From Brevundimonas sp. AJA228-03 (GTDB lineage: Bacteria > Pseudomonadota > Alphaproteobacteria > Caulobacterales > Caulobacteraceae), in contig NZ_CP059297.1 in NCBI RefSeq assembly GCF_017795885.1, forward strand, positions 2,051,001 to 2,115,000: a stretch of 64,000 nt of DNA. Reading direction: 5' to 3'. The notes under the pieces are model-generated. The model was not told where the DNA came from. It worked only from the letters and a program-made list of their open reading frames with translations, and made no database searches. Made by a program: the position numbers and the translations under genes. Shown piece after piece: positions 8,195-20,240 of the stretch. Position 1 is the first letter of the stretch, and each line of letters starts with the position of its first letter.

Positions 8195-9111
8195 GTGGCC
8201 GCCTTCGGCGCGCGGGACAGCAGCGCCTGCCCGCCCAGCACCAGCGCCAGTCCTGCCGCCGCCGACCATCCAAAATGGGCGTCCTCGAACAGCACCGACA
8301 CCAGCATCGCGATCGGCGGCGTCAGGGCCGAGATGTAGCTGGCCAGGGCATAGCCCCGCGCCCTCGCCACGGCGAAATAGGTGACGAAGGCCACGACCGA
8401 CCCCAGGACGGCCAGATAGACCAGCGAGATCAGATAGGCGGGGCTCGGATCGATGGTGAACCGCGCACCGGTCACCAGTCCGAAGACGACCAGCATCCCC
8501 GTCCCATAGGCCATGGCCCAGCCGGTCTGCGGCAGGATTGCGGTGCCCATCTCCTGACCCCGCCACGAGAAGTAGTTGCCGACGGCAGAACTCATCACCG
8601 CCAGAAAGGCCAGGCCGATCCCGATCAATGCGCGCTGGTCGAAACCCGCCCCGAGCGCCTCGCCGCCCGACAGGACGGCGACCCCGATGATGCCGAGTGT
8701 GGCCCCCGTCCACGCTGCGCCTGAGGCTTTCTGGCCCACGACCACCCGGAACAGCACCAGATTCAGGAAGGCCAGGCCGGCGAACACCACAGCCACGATG
8801 GCCGAGGTGACATGCCCCTCGGCGGCATAGGTGAAGGAGTAGCTGACGGCGAAGACAAAGGCACCCTGCCCCAAGGCCGCCAGATGCTGGCCCCGCGTCA
8901 GCGTCAGCGATCGCCCGATCACCGCGCAGCCGACGATCAGCACCAGCGCGGCCAGCCCGAACCGCCATACCAGCGACGCCACCGGATCGACCGTGCCCAA
9001 CTGCCAGGTGATCGCATACCAGGTCGTGCCCCAGATCACGGCACACAGGACGACCCCGGCGATGGCCAGGGCATTGGCGGACGGGCGACGAAGGGGTTCG
9101 GGCAGGTTCAA
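8191..9111 (-). CDS. EamA/DMT-family transporter
   Basis: About ten hydrophobic segments in two EamA repeats. The first begins LAIAGVVLCAVIWGTTWYAI with the typical WG-x-W-x-x-x start and a pair of conserved FVFAVSYSFTYAAEGH and VVFAGLAFLNLVLF helices; the second begins VMSSAVGNYFSW and ends in the helix WSAAAGLALVLGGQALL. Moves small metabolites across the inner membrane; substrate cannot be read from sequence. Start uncertain: TTG at 9111 (GAGAG 6 nt upstream) gives a normal N-terminus, while TTG at 9195 would add 28 residues. Downstream of the Coq4 gene on the same strand. Confidence 0.85.
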   Translation of the reverse strand: MNLPEPLRRPSANALAIAGVVLCAVIWGTTWYAITWQLGTVDPVASLVWRFGLAALVLIVGCAVIGRSLTLTRGQHLAALGQGAFVFAVSYSFTYAAEGHVTSAIVAVVFAGLAFLNLVLFRVVVGQKASGAAWTGATLGIIGVAVLSGGEALGAGFDQRALIGIGLAFLAVMSSAVGNYFSWRGQEMGTAILPQTGWAMAYGTGMLVVFGLVTGARFTIDPSPAYLISLVYLAVLGSVVAFVTYFAVARARGYALASYISALTPPIAMLVSVLFEDAHFGWSAAAGLALVLGGQALLSRAPKAAT

Positions 9112-9207
9112 GGCAGACTCTCGGTCAAGGGGGAGAGCCGACCCTTGCCGGGTGACGGCATCGCAGGCAACCGCGATCCCCGCCCGAAAGGCCAAGGCTG
9201 CCTTATG

Positions 9208-9969
9208 TCATGCCCGCAGTTTGATGACGTTGCGCACGGTTTCAGGCACGGCCGCATAAACGGTGGCCGGCCGGATCCCCAGTCGCATGCGGGCCGCGTC
9301 CAGGGGTTCACGGAACAGGGCCTCATAGTCCAGTCCCGGCAGCCACCGCGCCGCGCGCCCGTTTCGCCACGCCTGGAGGACCGCCCGCCGCGCCGGAATG
9401 GCCCGGTTCTCCCGCTGGATCTCCTGCGCCGCGCCATAGCCGATGAAGGCAAACCCCAGGTTCCGGGTCTGCCCATAGGAAAATGACACCACACAGGCTT
9501 CGCCCAGGGCATCGGTGCCATAGCCGGTCAGGACGTGCCAGATGTCGTGGATGTCCCTGAGCCTGCGCGAATACCAGACGATCGGATGCGGCGCGTCGAT
9601 GAAGGGGACCACCTCCCGCTCTACCTCAGCGAGGCCGTCGGCCGTGAAGCCGCGCGCTTCCCGGAACGCCCGGTAGGTCGCGCCGACCGTTCCCGGTTTG
9701 AAGCGGGCCAGCCATGCGGGATCATCCAGCCTGTGCGCCAGTTCGTCACGCAGGAAGGCCTGGCGCCCCCCCTCCATGGTGCGCAGCATCCGCGCATAGC
9801 CGCGGGCCTGCGATCGGCCCGAGAGGGCCTTCATGATTTCAAACACCTGGGCGGTGTCTTCCTTGTCCCGGATGAGCTTTCGGAACGCCCGATAGGCGGC
9901 AAGCGGCTGAATACGCTGCGGCTTCAGCGACTGGAACTCTTCGGGGTAGGCAAGCGTATCGATCGTCAT
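9208..9969 (-). CDS. coq4: Coq4-family ubiquinone biosynthesis protein
   Basis: 253 residues. The zinc-binding signature HDIWHVLTGYGTDALGE (His-Asp-x2-His-x11-Glu) is intact near residue 140, preceded by YSRRLRDI and followed by AFIGYGAAQEI. Coq4 organises ubiquinone (coenzyme Q) synthesis in eukaryotes and is implicated in removal of the ring C1 carboxyl; bacterial relatives occur mainly in alphaproteobacteria. No signal peptide. Probably cytoplasmic, associated with the inner membrane. The following transporter gene may share its transcript. Confidence 0.85.
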   Translation of the reverse strand: MTIDTLAYPEEFQSLKPQRIQPLAAYRAFRKLIRDKEDTAQVFEIMKALSGRSQARGYARMLRTMEGGRQAFLRDELAHRLDDPAWLARFKPGTVGATYRAFREARGFTADGLAEVEREVVPFIDAPHPIVWYSRRLRDIHDIWHVLTGYGTDALGEACVVSFSYGQTRNLGFAFIGYGAAQEIQRENRAIPARRAVLQAWRNGRAARWLPGLDYEALFREPLDAARMRLGIRPATVYAAVPETVRNVIKLRA

Positions 9970-10159
9970 CGAGTCATCCCGCTGTGAGGAACCCGACTAT
10001 AGCGCACCCGGCGACCGTCGCGAACCCTGGCCCGACGCCTCGCCGTCCTCTCCACCGCCCACGGTGGCTTCAGGGGGAGGCCTTCGGCCTTTTGAACACG
10101 GCGCTGGTGATCTATCGTATCCACGTGGAGGAGGCGGCTTTGGCGGAACGCACGGTCTG

Positions 10160-10378
10160 ATGCTCAAGAAGCGCTCCGTCACCCTGGCCGGTCACGCCAC
10201 CTCCGTGGCTCTGGAACCCGAGTTCTGGGTCATCCTGGACCGCATCGCCGCCGAACGGAACCTCAGCCACGCAGGCCTGCTGGTCTGGATCGACCAGACG
10301 CGCGGGCGTCGCGCGCTCGCCTCCGCCTGTCGGCTTCTTGCGCTGGAGCACGCGGGGTCAGGTTCCATCACTCGCTAA
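10160..10378 (+). CDS. Ribbon-helix-helix domain protein (RHH_4 type)
   Basis: 72 residues from the ATG at 10160: MLKKRSVTLAGHATSVALEP, then EFWVILDRIAAERNLSHAGLL and ACRLLALEHA. The KRSVTLxGHxTSxxLEPEFW pattern is that of the small RHH_4 family, thought to bind DNA through the N-terminal strand. It stands 48 nt before the SIMPL gene and could be co-transcribed. Target unknown. Confidence 0.78.
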   Translation: MLKKRSVTLAGHATSVALEPEFWVILDRIAAERNLSHAGLLVWIDQTRGRRALASACRLLALEHAGSGSITR

Positions 10379-10426
10379 TTGCGACAATGGCGCGCACGGT
10401 CTCCCTCTCAACCAGGGGATATCGCC

Positions 10427-11146
10427 GTGTCAGTCGATCGCAGCAGCCTTCTTCCGCCCGCCATCTTTGGCGGGCTCATCGCCATCGGCCTGATCGGGTC
10501 CGGCATCGCCATAGGCGGCGGGGTCATCAATGCCCAGGTGGGCAATCGACAGGTCACGGTGCGCGGCGTGGCCGAGCGTAACGTCGTGGCCGATCTGGCC
10601 GTCCTGACCATCAACTTCAGCCAGTCGGGCGACGATCTGGATGCCGTCACCGGCAAGATCGATGGCGACCTGCTCAAGGTCCAGCAGTTCCTGAAGGCCC
10701 AGGGCTATCCCGAGGACGCCCTGACCAATGGTCGCCTGTCCGTCACGGACAACAAGGCCAATGCCTATCAGCCCGCCGGCGACGTGTTGCACTATACCGC
10801 GACCAACTCCGTCACGATCCGCACCCGCGACGTGGCCCGCGTGGCCCAGACCCAGCGTTCGCTGGACCAGCTGGTGCGTCAGGACGTGCTGATCGGGTTC
10901 GCCGACCCGGTCTATGTCTACACGAAGCTGAACGAGGTCCGCCCGTCCATGATCGCGGAAGCCACGGCCTCGGCCCGCTCGGGTGCGGAGCAGTTCGCCA
11001 AGGATTCCGGCGCGCCGCTCGGGCCCATCCGTCAGGCGACGCAAGGGTCGTTCGAAATCCTTGCCCGCGAGGACATCGACAACGAATCCACCTCGCTGGA
11101 CAAGCGCGTCCGCGTCGTCGCCACGGTCACCTACCAGCTGAAATAG
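10427..11146 (+). CDS. SIMPL-domain (DUF541) exported protein
   Basis: 239 residues from a GTG at 10427, chosen because AGGGGA lies about 8 nt upstream and because MSVDRSSLLPPAIFGGLIAIGLIGSGIAIGG (split here) makes an N-terminal membrane anchor. The body shows VTVRGVAERNVVADLAVLTINF near residue 40 and a long C-terminal region ending DKRVRVVATVTYQLK, as in SIMPL/DUF541 proteins. These are periplasmic or membrane-tethered proteins, some linked to oxidative-stress tolerance; the exact role is unknown. Confidence 0.82.
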   Translation: MSVDRSSLLPPAIFGGLIAIGLIGSGIAIGGGVINAQVGNRQVTVRGVAERNVVADLAVLTINFSQSGDDLDAVTGKIDGDLLKVQQFLKAQGYPEDALTNGRLSVTDNKANAYQPAGDVLHYTATNSVTIRTRDVARVAQTQRSLDQLVRQDVLIGFADPVYVYTKLNEVRPSMIAEATASARSGAEQFAKDSGAPLGPIRQATQGSFEILAREDIDNESTSLDKRVRVVATVTYQLK

Positions 11147-11154
11147 TCCTTCGG

Positions 11155-11187
11155 TCTCCTCCCGGTCGCGAAGCGATCGGGAGGAGA
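11155..11187. repeat. Long 15-bp inverted repeat after the SIMPL gene
   Basis: TCTCCTCCCGGTCGC (11155-11169), a 3-nt GAA loop, then GCGATCGGGAGGAGA (11173-11187): 14 of 15 positions pair and one is G-T. It starts 8 nt after the SIMPL stop. No T-run follows on either strand. It may act as a terminator, an mRNA-stabilising hairpin or a REP-like element. The rest of 11188-11391 holds nothing I can assign. Confidence 0.6.
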
Positions 11188-11391
11188 CACCGACATCAGT
11201 TGGAGGGGGCCGGCCCCGGCACCGGCAGGGTCGGCGGCTCGATCTCCGGCAGCCTGGGCGCTTCCATGCCGCCCCTGAACCGGACAAACGACAGCGCGGC
11301 TTGCCGGTTCCTGGCCCGTCGAAGTCAGGGACTGACTTTGGCCTCTGTGCTCATTATGTTCCGGGTCACGCCGAATCCCGGGATCCCCGCA

Positions 11392-13725
11392 TTGACTGAC
11401 GCCCTGCCCGCCCCGCGCATCTCCGACCTCGCCCGCTCGCGCGGTCCCGGTGGCGTGACGCATGAGGCCCCCGACTATCTGTCAGGACTCAACCCCGAAC
11501 AGCGCGCGGCCGTCGAGGCGACCGAGGGCCCGGTCCTTGTCCTCGCCGGGGCCGGCACGGGCAAGACCCGCGTCCTGACCACTCGCCTGGCCCATATCCT
11601 GGCCACCGGCCGCGCCCGGCCGTGGGAACTGCTGGTCGTCACCTTCACCAACAAGGCTGCACGCGAGATGCGCGAGCGGATCACCCACCTGATCGGCCCG
11701 TCGGCAGAGGGGCTGCGCTGGCTCGGCACCTTCCACTCGGTCGCAGCCCAGATCCTGCGCCGCCATGCAGAGCTCGTCGGGCTGAAGTCCACCTTCACCA
11801 TCCTCGACACGGACGACCAGGAGCGGCTGCTGAAGCAACTGCTCGAAGCCGCCAACATCGACACCAAACGCTGGACGCCCAAATCGCTGTCCGGCCTGAT
11901 CGACCACTGGAAGAACCGCGGCTGGACGCCCGAAAAGCTGCCCTCCGGCGAGGACTTCGCCAACGGCAAGGGCCAGAGCCTGTACGCCGCCTATCAGTCG
12001 CGCCTGGCCACACTGAACGCCTGCGATTTCGGCGATCTGCTGCTGCACAACCTCACAATTTTGTCGAAACACGCGGACATAGCTGACGAATATCGGAAAC
12101 GCTTCCGCTACATCCTGGTCGACGAATACCAGGACACCAATGTCGCCCAGTATCTGTGGCTGCGGCTCCTGACGTCCTCGACCGGCAATGTCTGCTGCGT
12201 CGGTGACGATGATCAGTCCATCTATGGATGGCGAGGCGCAGAGGTCGACAATATCCTCCGGTTTGAAAAAGACTTTCCCGGCGCGAAGATCGTCAAGCTG
12301 GAGCGCAACTACCGTTCGACCAGCCACATCCTCGGGGCCGCGTCCGGCCTGATCGCCGCCAACCGCGACCGTCTGGGCAAGACCCTGTGGACCGAGGACC
12401 AGACCGGCGACAAGGTCCGCGTGCGCGGCGTCTGGGACGGCGAGGCCGAGAGCCGCCTGATCGCCGACGAGATCGAGACCGCCCGTCGCGAGGGTACGAA
12501 TTACAAGGATATGGCCGTCCTGGTTCGTGCATCGTTTCAGATGCGCGCCTTCGAGGAACGGTTCGTCCTCCTGGCCATCCCCTATACGGTTATCGGCGGG
12601 CCGCGCTTCTTCGAGCGCGCCGAGATCCGCGACGCCCACGCCTATCTGCGCCTGATCCAGTCCGAGGACGACGACCTGGCCTTCGAGCGGATCGTCAATG
12701 TGCCCAAGCGCGGCATCGGCGACACCAGTGTGCAGAAGATCCTGCAGATCGCCCGTCACAACGGCGTCTCGGCCATGGCCGCCGTTCGTGACCTGATCAC
12801 GTCGGACGAGCTTCAGGCCCGCACCCGCACCGCCCTGTCGACCTTCGTGCGCGACCTCGACCGCTGGCGCGCCCTTGCCGCTGACACCCGCCACTGGCTG
12901 TTGACCGAGGCCGTGCTGGAGGAGAGCGGCTATACCGACATGCAGAAGGCCGACCGCGTGACCGGCCCGACCCGCCTCGACAACCTGAAAGAACTGACCC
13001 AGGCGATGCAGTCGTTCGACACGCTGGGTGCCTATCTCGAACACGTCTCGCTGGTCATGGACCTCGACCGCGGCCCGTCCTCGGACGCCGTCCAGATCAT
13101 GACCCTGCACGGTGCCAAGGGACTGGAGTTTCCGCTCGTCTTCCTGCCCGGCTGGGAGGAAGGCGTCTTCCCCAGCCAGCGCAGCATCGACGAGAAGGGC
13201 GAAAAAGGCCTGGAGGAGGAACGCCGCCTCGCCTACGTCGGCGTCACCCGCGCCAAGCAGGACGCCCGCATCTCCTTTGCCGCCAACCGCCTCGTCTACG
13301 GCCGCTGGACATCGCAGCTGCCCAGCCGCTTCGTCGACGAACTGCCCATCGCCCATGTCGAGGCCGAAAGCGATACCGGCTATTACGGGGCCTCCGCCGG
13401 CATGAAGGAGGCGAAATCCCGCTGGGACGACACCCCCTCCTTCAGCACCGGCTACACCTCTCCCGGCTGGCAGCGCGCGAAAGCCTTCACGGCCGCACAA
13501 ACCCCCGGTGCCCGCCCCGCCCGCAGCACCGTCATCGAGGGTGAAGGCCGCCTGATCGCCACCGCCGACCCCAAATCCGGCTCTGGCTTCGTCAAGGGCC
13601 AGCGCGTCTTCCACCAGAAATTCGGCTACGGCTCGGTGGGGGTGATCGAGGGCAACAAGCTGACGGTGGCGTTCGAGAAGGCGGGCGAGAAGAAAGTCAT
13701 CGATACGTTTGTTGAGAAGGCATGA
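11392..13725 (+). CDS. uvrD: ATP-dependent DNA helicase UvrD/PcrA
   Basis: Superfamily 1A 3'-5' helicase acting in nucleotide excision and mismatch repair. Motifs in order: LNPEQRAAV (Q motif), AGAGTGKTRVL (Walker A), FTNKAAREM (Ia), VDEYQDTN (II), GDDDQSIYGWRGA (III), LERNYRS (IV), MTLHGAKGLEF (V) and RLAYVGVTRAK (VI). The C-terminus (GQRVFHQKFGYGSVGVIEG, then LTVAFEKAGEKKVID) is the Tudor-like domain of PcrA/UvrD that contacts RNA polymerase, so a transcription-coupled role is plausible. TTG at 11392 gives a MTDALPAP start with GGGA upstream; ATG at 11356 is the alternative. Confidence 0.93.
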   Translation: MTDALPAPRISDLARSRGPGGVTHEAPDYLSGLNPEQRAAVEATEGPVLVLAGAGTGKTRVLTTRLAHILATGRARPWELLVVTFTNKAAREMRERITHLIGPSAEGLRWLGTFHSVAAQILRRHAELVGLKSTFTILDTDDQERLLKQLLEAANIDTKRWTPKSLSGLIDHWKNRGWTPEKLPSGEDFANGKGQSLYAAYQSRLATLNACDFGDLLLHNLTILSKHADIADEYRKRFRYILVDEYQDTNVAQYLWLRLLTSSTGNVCCVGDDDQSIYGWRGAEVDNILRFEKDFPGAKIVKLERNYRSTSHILGAASGLIAANRDRLGKTLWTEDQTGDKVRVRGVWDGEAESRLIADEIETARREGTNYKDMAVLVRASFQMRAFEERFVLLAIPYTVIGGPRFFERAEIRDAHAYLRLIQSEDDDLAFERIVNVPKRGIGDTSVQKILQIARHNGVSAMAAVRDLITSDELQARTRTALSTFVRDLDRWRALAADTRHWLLTEAVLEESGYTDMQKADRVTGPTRLDNLKELTQAMQSFDTLGAYLEHVSLVMDLDRGPSSDAVQIMTLHGAKGLEFPLVFLPGWEEGVFPSQRSIDEKGEKGLEEERRLAYVGVTRAKQDARISFAANRLVYGRWTSQLPSRFVDELPIAHVEAESDTGYYGASAGMKEAKSRWDDTPSFSTGYTSPGWQRAKAFTAAQTPGARPARSTVIEGEGRLIATADPKSGSGFVKGQRVFHQKFGYGSVGVIEGNKLTVAFEKAGEKKVIDTFVEKA

Positions 13726-13764
13726 CCGGGTCCGGGCGGAATTCCGGTCTTCCGGTCGCTTTCT

Positions 13765-13989
13765 TCAGGCGCGGACGTCGAGCAGCCTTATGCTTTGCAC
13801 GGCGACGTTGGCGTTGACCTTCTGCGGTGCCAGGCGAGCGCGAGGGTCCAGGTCGGCGGTCGAGTTGAACGGGCCAGACTCCGGGCGGGCCGGGTCGATG
13901 TTCTTTTTGGCGTTGGATACGTCGGTGCAGTTGCGGCAGCTGTAGCCGTTGACATAGACGGGCGTCGAATAGTCGCCGCTGATCGCCAT
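13765..13989 (-). CDS. Hypothetical small protein with CRNC motif
   Basis: 74 residues, MAISGDYSTPVYVNGYSCRN continuing CTDVSNAKKNIDPARPESGP. A strong ribosome site (AGGGGGA, about 8 nt before the ATG) and sensible codon use favour a real gene. The Cys-x-x-Cys pair (CRNC) and the KKNIDP segment are the most structured parts. No signal peptide or membrane segment. I do not recognise a family with certainty. It stands alone between uvrD and another small gene. Confidence 0.65.
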   Translation of the reverse strand: MAISGDYSTPVYVNGYSCRNCTDVSNAKKNIDPARPESGPFNSTADLDPRARLAPQKVNANVAVQSIRLLDVRA

Positions 13990-14086
13990 ACTGAAGTCCC
14001 CCTGCGGGTCCGGTTCCTTGACCCTCGCACGATTTTCGCTGCGGGCGGCTGAACGGTTACATCCGGTTCGAACACGGGTCGCGGCG

Positions 14087-14266
14087 ATGATGCTGGAGTC
14101 GCATCTGTTCGACTACGACGACTTTGTCTGGATCAACGGCGATCCCCGTGAACCCAGGCAACCGCTCGATCCCGTTGAACCGGTACGCGATCTGGACGAG
14201 GTCCTGGCGGAGTTGCGCGAGACGCTTGATCTGCAGCGGGCTGCCGAGGCTCAAGACAAGAGCTGA
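14087..14266 (+). CDS. Hypothetical small acidic protein
   Basis: 59 residues from the first of two adjacent ATGs (14087, 14090): MMLESHLFDYDDFVWINGDP followed by an acidic helix DLDEVLAELRETLDLQRAAE. The frame is open a little further upstream, but that part looks non-coding. No family recognised and no clear ribosome site, so this is a moderate call. It ends just before the inverted repeat pair. Confidence 0.45.
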   Translation: MMLESHLFDYDDFVWINGDPREPRQPLDPVEPVRDLDEVLAELRETLDLQRAAEAQDKS

Positions 14267-14280
14267 TCCCTCAATCTCCG

Positions 14281-14401
14281 CTCATCCCCGCGAAAGCGGG
14301 GACCCAGTGCTTTCGGCGATCTGGCTCTTCGATCACGGTAATCAAGTGCCCTGCGGCGTGCCCCACAGAAGATCTGGGTCCCCGCTTTCGCGGGGATGAG
14401 C
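14281..14401. repeat. REP-like pair: 28-bp perfect inverted repeat around a 65-nt centre
   Basis: GCTCATCCCCGCGAAAGCGG continuing GGACCCAG (14281-14308) recurs exactly as its reverse complement at 14374-14401. Each arm also folds on itself (CCCCGC GAAA GCGGGG). Two self-complementary arms in opposite orientation around an AT-richer centre is the layout of repetitive extragenic palindromic elements. It fills most of the 196-nt gap between the small acidic gene and the O-antigen ligase-like gene. No second copy of the arm was seen elsewhere in the window. Confidence 0.8.
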
Positions 14402-15777
14402 GGGTGAGGGTTGGGGGCTGGCCCCACACGCTTCCTTAACGAGGTCTTGCCAACCTCCCTCCGTGCACCCTGCTCTCGCCACCTCCGCGCCTGCCGACCC
14501 TGCCCCGCCCCTTTGGGAGCGGGCGGCGGCGATGTTCGTGGTGATCATGCTCACCGGGGCCTTCGTCGGTCCGGTCTTCGCCCCGACCCAGGCCGAAACA
14601 CCGATTCTGCGGCTGATCTGGCTGCCGGTCTATGTTGTCATCATCGGGCTGTTGGCGATGCGGGCGGACAAGGTCATTCGCGCCTGGCCCGCCCTGCTGA
14701 TGGTGCTGGGCCTGGTGCTCCACGCCTATGCGTCGAGATACTGGTCGATCGATGTGGAGACGACCTTGCGGCGCGTGCTGGCGATGGGGATGGCGTCGGT
14801 CTTTGCCGTCTATCTGGGCGTCGCCTTCCGCGGCGTGCACCTGTCGCGGCTGCTGATGTGGATGGGACTGATCCTCGGCATCGGCAGTCTGGTCTTCGTC
14901 TTCGCCTTTCCCGCCATCGGCGTGCACCACGGCGACAACGACGGCCTGTGGCGCGGCCTGTGGTACGAAAAGAACCAGATGGGTGTCATCATGGTCGCGG
15001 GTGCCGCCGCCAGCGCCGCCTGCCTGGCTTCCGAACAGACCCGCCATCGGCTGATGCCCTCCATCGCCCTGCTGGTCACGACCCTTCTGGTCCTCGCCAC
15101 CCAGTCCAAGACCTCGCTGCTATGTCTGCTGCTCGCGGTGGGCCTGATCGCCGGTCTGTGGGCCATGCGGCGCGGCGGGGCGGCCTTCTCGGTCGTGGCC
15201 ATCTGGGTCGGCGTCGTGCTGATCGCGACCGGCTCCTATGTCTTCATCACCGAGCCGGCCGTGGTGCTGAAGGCGCTGGGCAAGGATCCCTCCCTGACCG
15301 GCCGCACCGACATCTGGGTCAGCCTGATGCACAAGGTCTCGGTCCATCCCTGGACCGGCTATGGCTACCAGGCCTTCTGGGGTCGCGACTCCGTGCCCGC
15401 CATGTATGTGCGCGCGGAAACGGGCTGGCCCGTGCCATCGGCGCACAACGGCTGGATCGACCTGCTGGTCCAGCTGGGCTGGCCGGGTGCGATCAGCGTG
15501 GGTCTCCTGGTCGCCATCGGCTTTCTCGGCTCGGTCTTGCGCGTCAGGACCGACGGGCCGAAGGAGGGCTGGTGGGCGCTGGGCTATTTCCTGGCCTTCC
15601 TGCTGCTCAGCCTGTCCGAGAGCGTGCTGCTCAGCCATGCCAACCTGCCCTGGGTGCTGATGCTGGCCATCGTCGCCCGCGCCACCTGTTTCGAGCCATA
15701 CCCGACGCGTGTCCCGCTTGCCCCGGCGGCGCGCGCGGCCTACCAGCAGCGACCCCGAATCGCGACACACTCCGCCC

Positions 15778-17844
<2,067 letters not shown>

Positions 17845-17932
17845 TTGGCTTTCACGATCGGTTGAGGATCAGCGTCGATGACCAGGCGATGATCAATCGC
17901 GATCCTTTATCCAGTGAATGAGCGGAATACCC

Positions 17933-18292
17933 TTAACGCCCCGGTGCCAGCTCGTTCTGCACACGCCGCCCGAGGGGATCGCGCGCGGTCCAGGTCTGGC
18001 CGACACGCGCCTCGACGACCGGCGAGCAGTAGCGCGAGATCATCATGAAGGCTGGCCGGATGCCATTCAGACAAACGCGCTCGCCCTCGATCCGCCAGGA
18101 CGCCGAAAGCCGTCGTCCGTCCGAAAACTGGGCTGAATAGGTGCCATCCCGGTTGAACCAGTGGCGCACCCAGCCCCCGTCCGGATAGCGCGACACCAGC
18201 GTGTTCTCGAACATGTCGGCGATCTCGGCCGAGGCCGCCACCGGCGTCGCCACAGCGCAGGCGGCCGCCAGCGCGATGATGGTCTTCCTCAT
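17933..18292 (-). CDS. Hypothetical exported protein
   Basis: 119 residues from the ATG at 18292 with a clean signal peptide (MRKTIIALAAACAVATPVAA, then SAEI). The mature part has GGWVRHWFNRDGTYSAQFSD, RLSASWRIEGERVCLNG and two cysteines that could form a disulfide. The pattern resembles small periplasmic proteins that report composition or bind metabolites, but I cannot name the family. Alone between parE and the helicase gene; 17845-17932 holds nothing I can assign. Confidence 0.75.
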   Translation of the reverse strand: MRKTIIALAAACAVATPVAASAEIADMFENTLVSRYPDGGWVRHWFNRDGTYSAQFSDGRRLSASWRIEGERVCLNGIRPAFMMISRYCSPVVEARVGQTWTARDPLGRRVQNELAPGR

Positions 18293-18557
18293 GTCTGAAC
18301 CCCTTCCCCGCCGCGCTCGATGACCAAATCTTAACGATAGTTCACACTTTGCCAAGGGCGACCGACGATCGGCGAATCCTTGACTCTGACGTATGGACTT
18401 CTATACGCGGCGCACGTTCGGGACAGGATCTGGCGATTCGCGCCGCCCGCTCGCCCAGAGACAGGGCGGTTCCGCGACATTCTCCGCCGCCCCATTGATC
18501 GGGCGGCTCCTGCTTTCCCACCGGCACAGCTTTCTGCCGGGCTCCGTCCAAGGATAC

Positions 18558-20123
<1,566 letters not shown>

Positions 20124-20159
20124 AACGGCGGGCCATATTCCCGTTTTTTCAAGTGGCGA

Positions 20160-20174
20160 TTAACCCTATCTTAC
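20160..20174 (+). promoter_or_regulatory. Candidate CtrA-type site upstream of the GGDEF gene
   Basis: TTAA-CCCTATC-TTAC matches the Caulobacter CtrA pattern TTAA-N7-TTAAC in spacing and all but one base of the second half. It lies 67 nt before the chosen start of a c-di-GMP synthase gene, a class often under cell-cycle control in Caulobacterales. One short match by eye is weak evidence. Confidence 0.3.
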
Positions 20175-20240
20175 GGTTCGACCACTACCATGCCGGCAAT
20201 GGACTCATTGGTCCGAAGAGCGCGATGCGAGAAGCCTCGA

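Noticed and set aside
11196..11267. 23-residue proline-rich minus-strand frame (MEAPRLPEIEPPTLPVPGPA...)
   Set aside because: Looks protein-like but is very short, with no ribosome site and no family; too little to call a gene.
11188..11391. LexA (SOS) box before uvrD
   Set aside because: No GTTC-N7-GTTC match. Near hits such as GTTC-N7-GTCG fail the second half.
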